Shown: positions 61,446-64,000 of the stretch, piece after piece
Layout of the letters: each line of letters begins with the position of its first letter
Numbering within the stretch: the first letter of the stretch is position 1
Assembly (NCBI RefSeq): GCF_037975245.1
Contig: NC_092566.1
Span: 15,785,001-15,849,000 of the forward strand
Reading direction: 5' to 3'
Length of the DNA stretch: 64,000 bases
From: Apostichopus japonicus
Lineage: Eukaryota; Echinodermata; Holothuroidea; Aspidochirotida; Stichopodidae
Notes under the pieces: generated by a model
What the model was told of the DNA's origin: nothing
Seen by the model: only the letters and a program-made list of their open reading frames with translations
Databases searched by the model: none
Program-made: the position numbers and the translations under genes

Positions 61446-61475
61446 GAAGGAGACAACACTTTTGAACGATCTTAC

Positions 61476-61823
61476 CATCGGATGTTATATTAACAGGTTG
61501 AACAATTCCCTTATAACCTTTCTTGGTTGTCCCGTGATTCGTTGTAAATCTCATCCAAATACTGTTTCCCTCTGATAAATATCGTAGTTCGTTGATATAC
61601 GGTCCTCCTGAAAAGTTCATTGCAGTGCTGCCACCTATGATGTTTCCGTCTCCAATCGCCAAAAAGTCACAACAACTTTCGGTATTGATTTCAATTATGT
61701 TTAGTAGAAGGTGGAGTCCTTCTGGGCCTATGAAGATCGTTTCTTCAACAAGGTTGTTCTGATAATCTCCATTCCCAAAGTTCTGAGACTTGAAGTTGTA
61801 AGGAGTACTAACGTATACAGTAC
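61476..61823 (-). CDS. Receptor exon: CUB-A (first exon found)
   Basis: 116 codons, phase 1-1, donor GTAAGA. GDYQNNLVEETIFIGPEGLH, CCDFLAIGDGN, FSGGPYINELRYLSEGNSIW, GYKGIVQPVNIT. It lacks the single YPC cysteine of the other CUBs and instead has an adjacent CC pair. The phase 1 entry requires an upstream exon, which I could not find. Confidence 0.9.
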
Positions 61824-64000
61824 CTGAACAAATGAACAATTTATCATTTATACATTTTTCATATTCGAACATTCTAAGCTACTAACAAAATATTTACTAC
61901 ACACTGCAGTAACGTCAAAATAGTTACAATCTTGTGTGTACTTTTTTGTTAATTTCGTTGAGTACTCAAAACATGATTGGAACAATCCGAAACTCATTTT
62001 AATAAGTAAACTGTGAATACTTAAATGAGAAAATCACTACTTATTTTCAAAATGGTCGTAAGTCATGACAGTTCTTCCATTCACATTACACTTAACATGT
62101 CAAGTTTGACATCACAAACACCATTTGTTAAAAAAAAACAATGGTGGCTGTTTAGCGTTGCGAGGTTTTCGTAAATTTTAAAAGAAAATCAACCATAATT
62201 ATTTCACCCGATACACATAGAGAACACAGTTACTACTGTAAATCTTACAGTTTTGTACCACATTAAAGACTGGATCGTGCTATAATTCAGTAGCATTGCT
62301 ATTAGGATTGCAGTAAGAACTGAGGATATGTGTGAATCCAACAAATCCAGTTGTTTGGGATTTGTTGGAATTACAAATATCCTCAGTCGTTATTGTAAAG
62401 TTAATAGCACCTGCTACCGATTTATCAGCACGATCCAGTAATTACTGTGGTACAAAAATTTATATTTACGGTAGTTACTGTAATCTCTGTGTGAATCGGC
62501 TGGTTATTTTGGTAACAGTAACGTTCAAGAGAGCGTTCTATGTAAATGTTTGGTTTTGTTTTTGTAAATTACTAATCATTTGTACAAGTTAAACTTATTT
62601 CTATCATAAAAAATACGTCATATTTGTAAATCTAAAAACTAAGAGCGTCTGATATCCTTTACAAGGTTCGTCATACTAATCATATGCATGCTGACACTAA
62701 CCCGTTTTTAAAAAAAATATATTTCTGATTGCAATGAAAAATGAGACAATAATGTGAAGTGCGTAAGAGCTGCATATCTCGCCGATGGGGATAATATATT
62801 CTAAAACACTTGTTAACACAAAGAAACCTAATGGTAATGTATGATGAACTGACCTCTTTAATATTACACTGTTGCACAGTAACCTTTGAGCTAGGTTTAC
62901 GTGCATACTGTCAAATGGTTAACGCGTTTACGCTGCAAAATAAAGATCGCACATTGCCATATTTACATTACTAAAAGCTAACATTGTCTGGATATGACAG
63001 TATGAGTAGAACACTTCATAGCCATTGCAAGGAATACATCTGATTACAAAACGATTTGGACCAAGTAGGCTATCATGTTGGGAAGTTATTTATTGGCATA
63101 TACACTATAAATAATAGATACATCGCAGCTTTCAGCTTGTATTAGATCGGACGATTAAACATTCATCACTATCGCCGATGCAATGCAAACATACAGTGGT
63201 TATAATTCATGATGTAAGACTGATAATACCAATAAATTTGCTTATTTTGGAATGTCGGTAAGAACGACTAGTCAGTAAGAATCTTTTACAAAGTCATTTA
63301 TTTTACAATACCAACAATGTAACGAAGGGTTTATAATAATGGATTGACATGAATGTCGTAAACAAAGATTGAAAGGTTACTCTTGAATTTGATACGTGGC
63401 TTTTGTCATGCCTATAGAAACTTGGCGGGCATCGGTACAGCTGTACCTAGATGGAAAATGTAGTCGTTTACAATGCCTAAATTAATTAAAATTTTAGTTA
63501 CATTGCCAAAGATATATTATTAGCGTATTCATAATTCCTGGATCTCTTATTTGTTACCTATCCTATACAACCAAACAAACAATTGTAAATTTCAAGACGT
63601 TCGAACATGTTCTATACCGCACAATTAACGCTATAGTTGAACTGTCATTTCAATTATGTTACGAGAGAGAGAGTTACGGAAGACTTCTTACAATAACTAC
63701 ATTAATTGTTGTCATTCGACTGATGCAGGCATTTGCATTACACATTTGTAAGCCATGTCACGTTGACTGCTTTAATGGATGTCAACATTTGTCGAATTAG
63801 CTAGCAAAAGATGCTAGCAAACGATTCATCGTTAGGAGTTTCGTCTGACAGTGTGCGACAACCGCGAACATAACGTTAGCTATTAGCATTAATTTGGATG
63901 GGAAAACAACAGTTCGTAGAGTGTTTGCAGAACATGGCACCAGTTACTTTGGTTTACCGGATGCCTACCGTCCCGCTTAACTAGGTAGACATAGAATAAG
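61824..64000. other. Upstream of CUB-A: no exon recognised
   Basis: Should include the intron before CUB-A and perhaps the receptor promoter. No LDLa- or CUB-like words and no convincing signal-peptide exon appear on the - strand. Apart from the foldback at 62208-62499 I see nothing. Confidence 0.45.
62208..62499. mobile_element. Palindromic foldback element, about 290 bp (MITE-like)
   Basis: Two arms of about 140 bp are imperfect reverse complements around a centre near 62353. Paired words include GATACACATAGAGA with TCTCTGTGTGAATC, TTTTGTACCACA with TGTGGTACAAAA, ACTGGATCGTGCT with AGCACGATCCAGT, and CCAACAAATCC with GGATTTGTTGG. There is no open frame. It fits a foldback or MITE-type non-autonomous DNA transposon; a target duplication was not obvious. 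Confidence 0.75.

Larger units (their letters stand above)
38738..61823 (-). other. Gene span: CUB/LDLa/sushi adhesion G-protein-coupled receptor (5' end not found)
   Basis: I reconstructed at least 25 exons on the - strand with compatible splice phases. Protein order: alternating CUB and LDLa modules, a run of sushi (CCP) modules, a four-cysteine cap, GAIN, GPS and a seven-helix domain of the adhesion (B2) class. Adhesion GPCRs sit in the plasma membrane and cleave themselves at the GPS; the exposed sequence after the cut acts as a tethered agonist. CUB, LDLa and CCP modules bind proteins or glycans, so a recognition role outside the cell is likely, but the ligand is unknown. ADGRG6/GPR126 also has a CUB, but not this multi-LDLa/CCP layout. 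No signal peptide exon was found below 64 kb, so the N terminus is probably outside the window. Broken CUB and CCP exons lie within the gene. Confidence 0.85.

Noticed and set aside
61107-61475. Pro/Leu/Ser-rich open frames next to CUB-A
   Set aside because: Read through the intronic purine tract beyond a good donor site at 61475; not part of the mature message.

Overview
The window is AT-rich animal DNA with spliced genes, GT-AG introns, microsatellites and retroposon debris. The gene content is a bHLH factor of the Atonal superfamily and a very large CUB/LDLa/sushi adhesion GPCR. This fits an invertebrate deuterostome, most plausibly an echinoderm; that is an inference from gene style, not a database match.

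Layout. (1) 1-2.9 kb, + strand: a bHLH transcription factor whose 270-codon coding region sits in one exon behind an apparent 5'UTR splice acceptor. (2) 2.2-11.9 kb: no convincing gene. It holds long (TA)n tracts, G-rich tracts, small tandem repeats, a foldback and a reverse-oriented retroposon tail. (3) 11.9-37.65 kb: one satellite array of about 26 kb with a unit of about 320 bp. A diverged left block (11.87-13.69 kb) lies in the opposite orientation to the homogenised core (13.69-37.2 kb). The core has nested higher-order repeats: a 1,152/1,153-bp trimer repeated five times, then 1,290-, 1,938- and 3,738-bp units. Diverged units form the right edge. (4) 37.7-37.9 kb: a tRNA-like, SINE-like segment with Pol III A and B boxes, directly followed by a sequence that folds as a type I hammerhead ribozyme close to the schistosome S-alpha type, but with core G8 changed to A. 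(5) 38.7-61.8 kb, - strand: one adhesion GPCR gene that I reconstructed exon by exon. Its 5' end was not found and probably lies beyond the window. (6) 61.8-64 kb: no gene seen; one palindromic foldback element of about 290 bp.

Receptor, in protein order: CUB-A, LDLa-A, CUB-B, LDLa-B, CUB-C, LDLa-C, (broken CUB-D), CUB-E, LDLa-E, CUB-F, LDLa-F, CUB-G, (truncated CCP7), CCP6, (frameshifted CCP5), CCP4, CCP3, CCP2, CCP1, a four-cysteine cap, GAIN, GPS with an intact HLT cleavage site, seven transmembrane helices and a short tail ending in a PDZ-type motif. All intact CUB, LDLa and CCP modules are single phase 1-1 exons, so modules can be gained, lost or skipped without breaking the frame. Broken copies of CUB and CCP lie among the good ones. 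Every LDLa lacks its sixth cysteine, and every CUB that follows an LDLa carries exactly one non-canonical cysteine, which suggests a repeated inter-domain disulfide.

The bHLH gene and the receptor gene point toward each other and are separated by the satellite. The items most worth following up are the hammerhead-bearing SINE-like element, the LDLa-CUB cysteine pattern and the architecture of the satellite.
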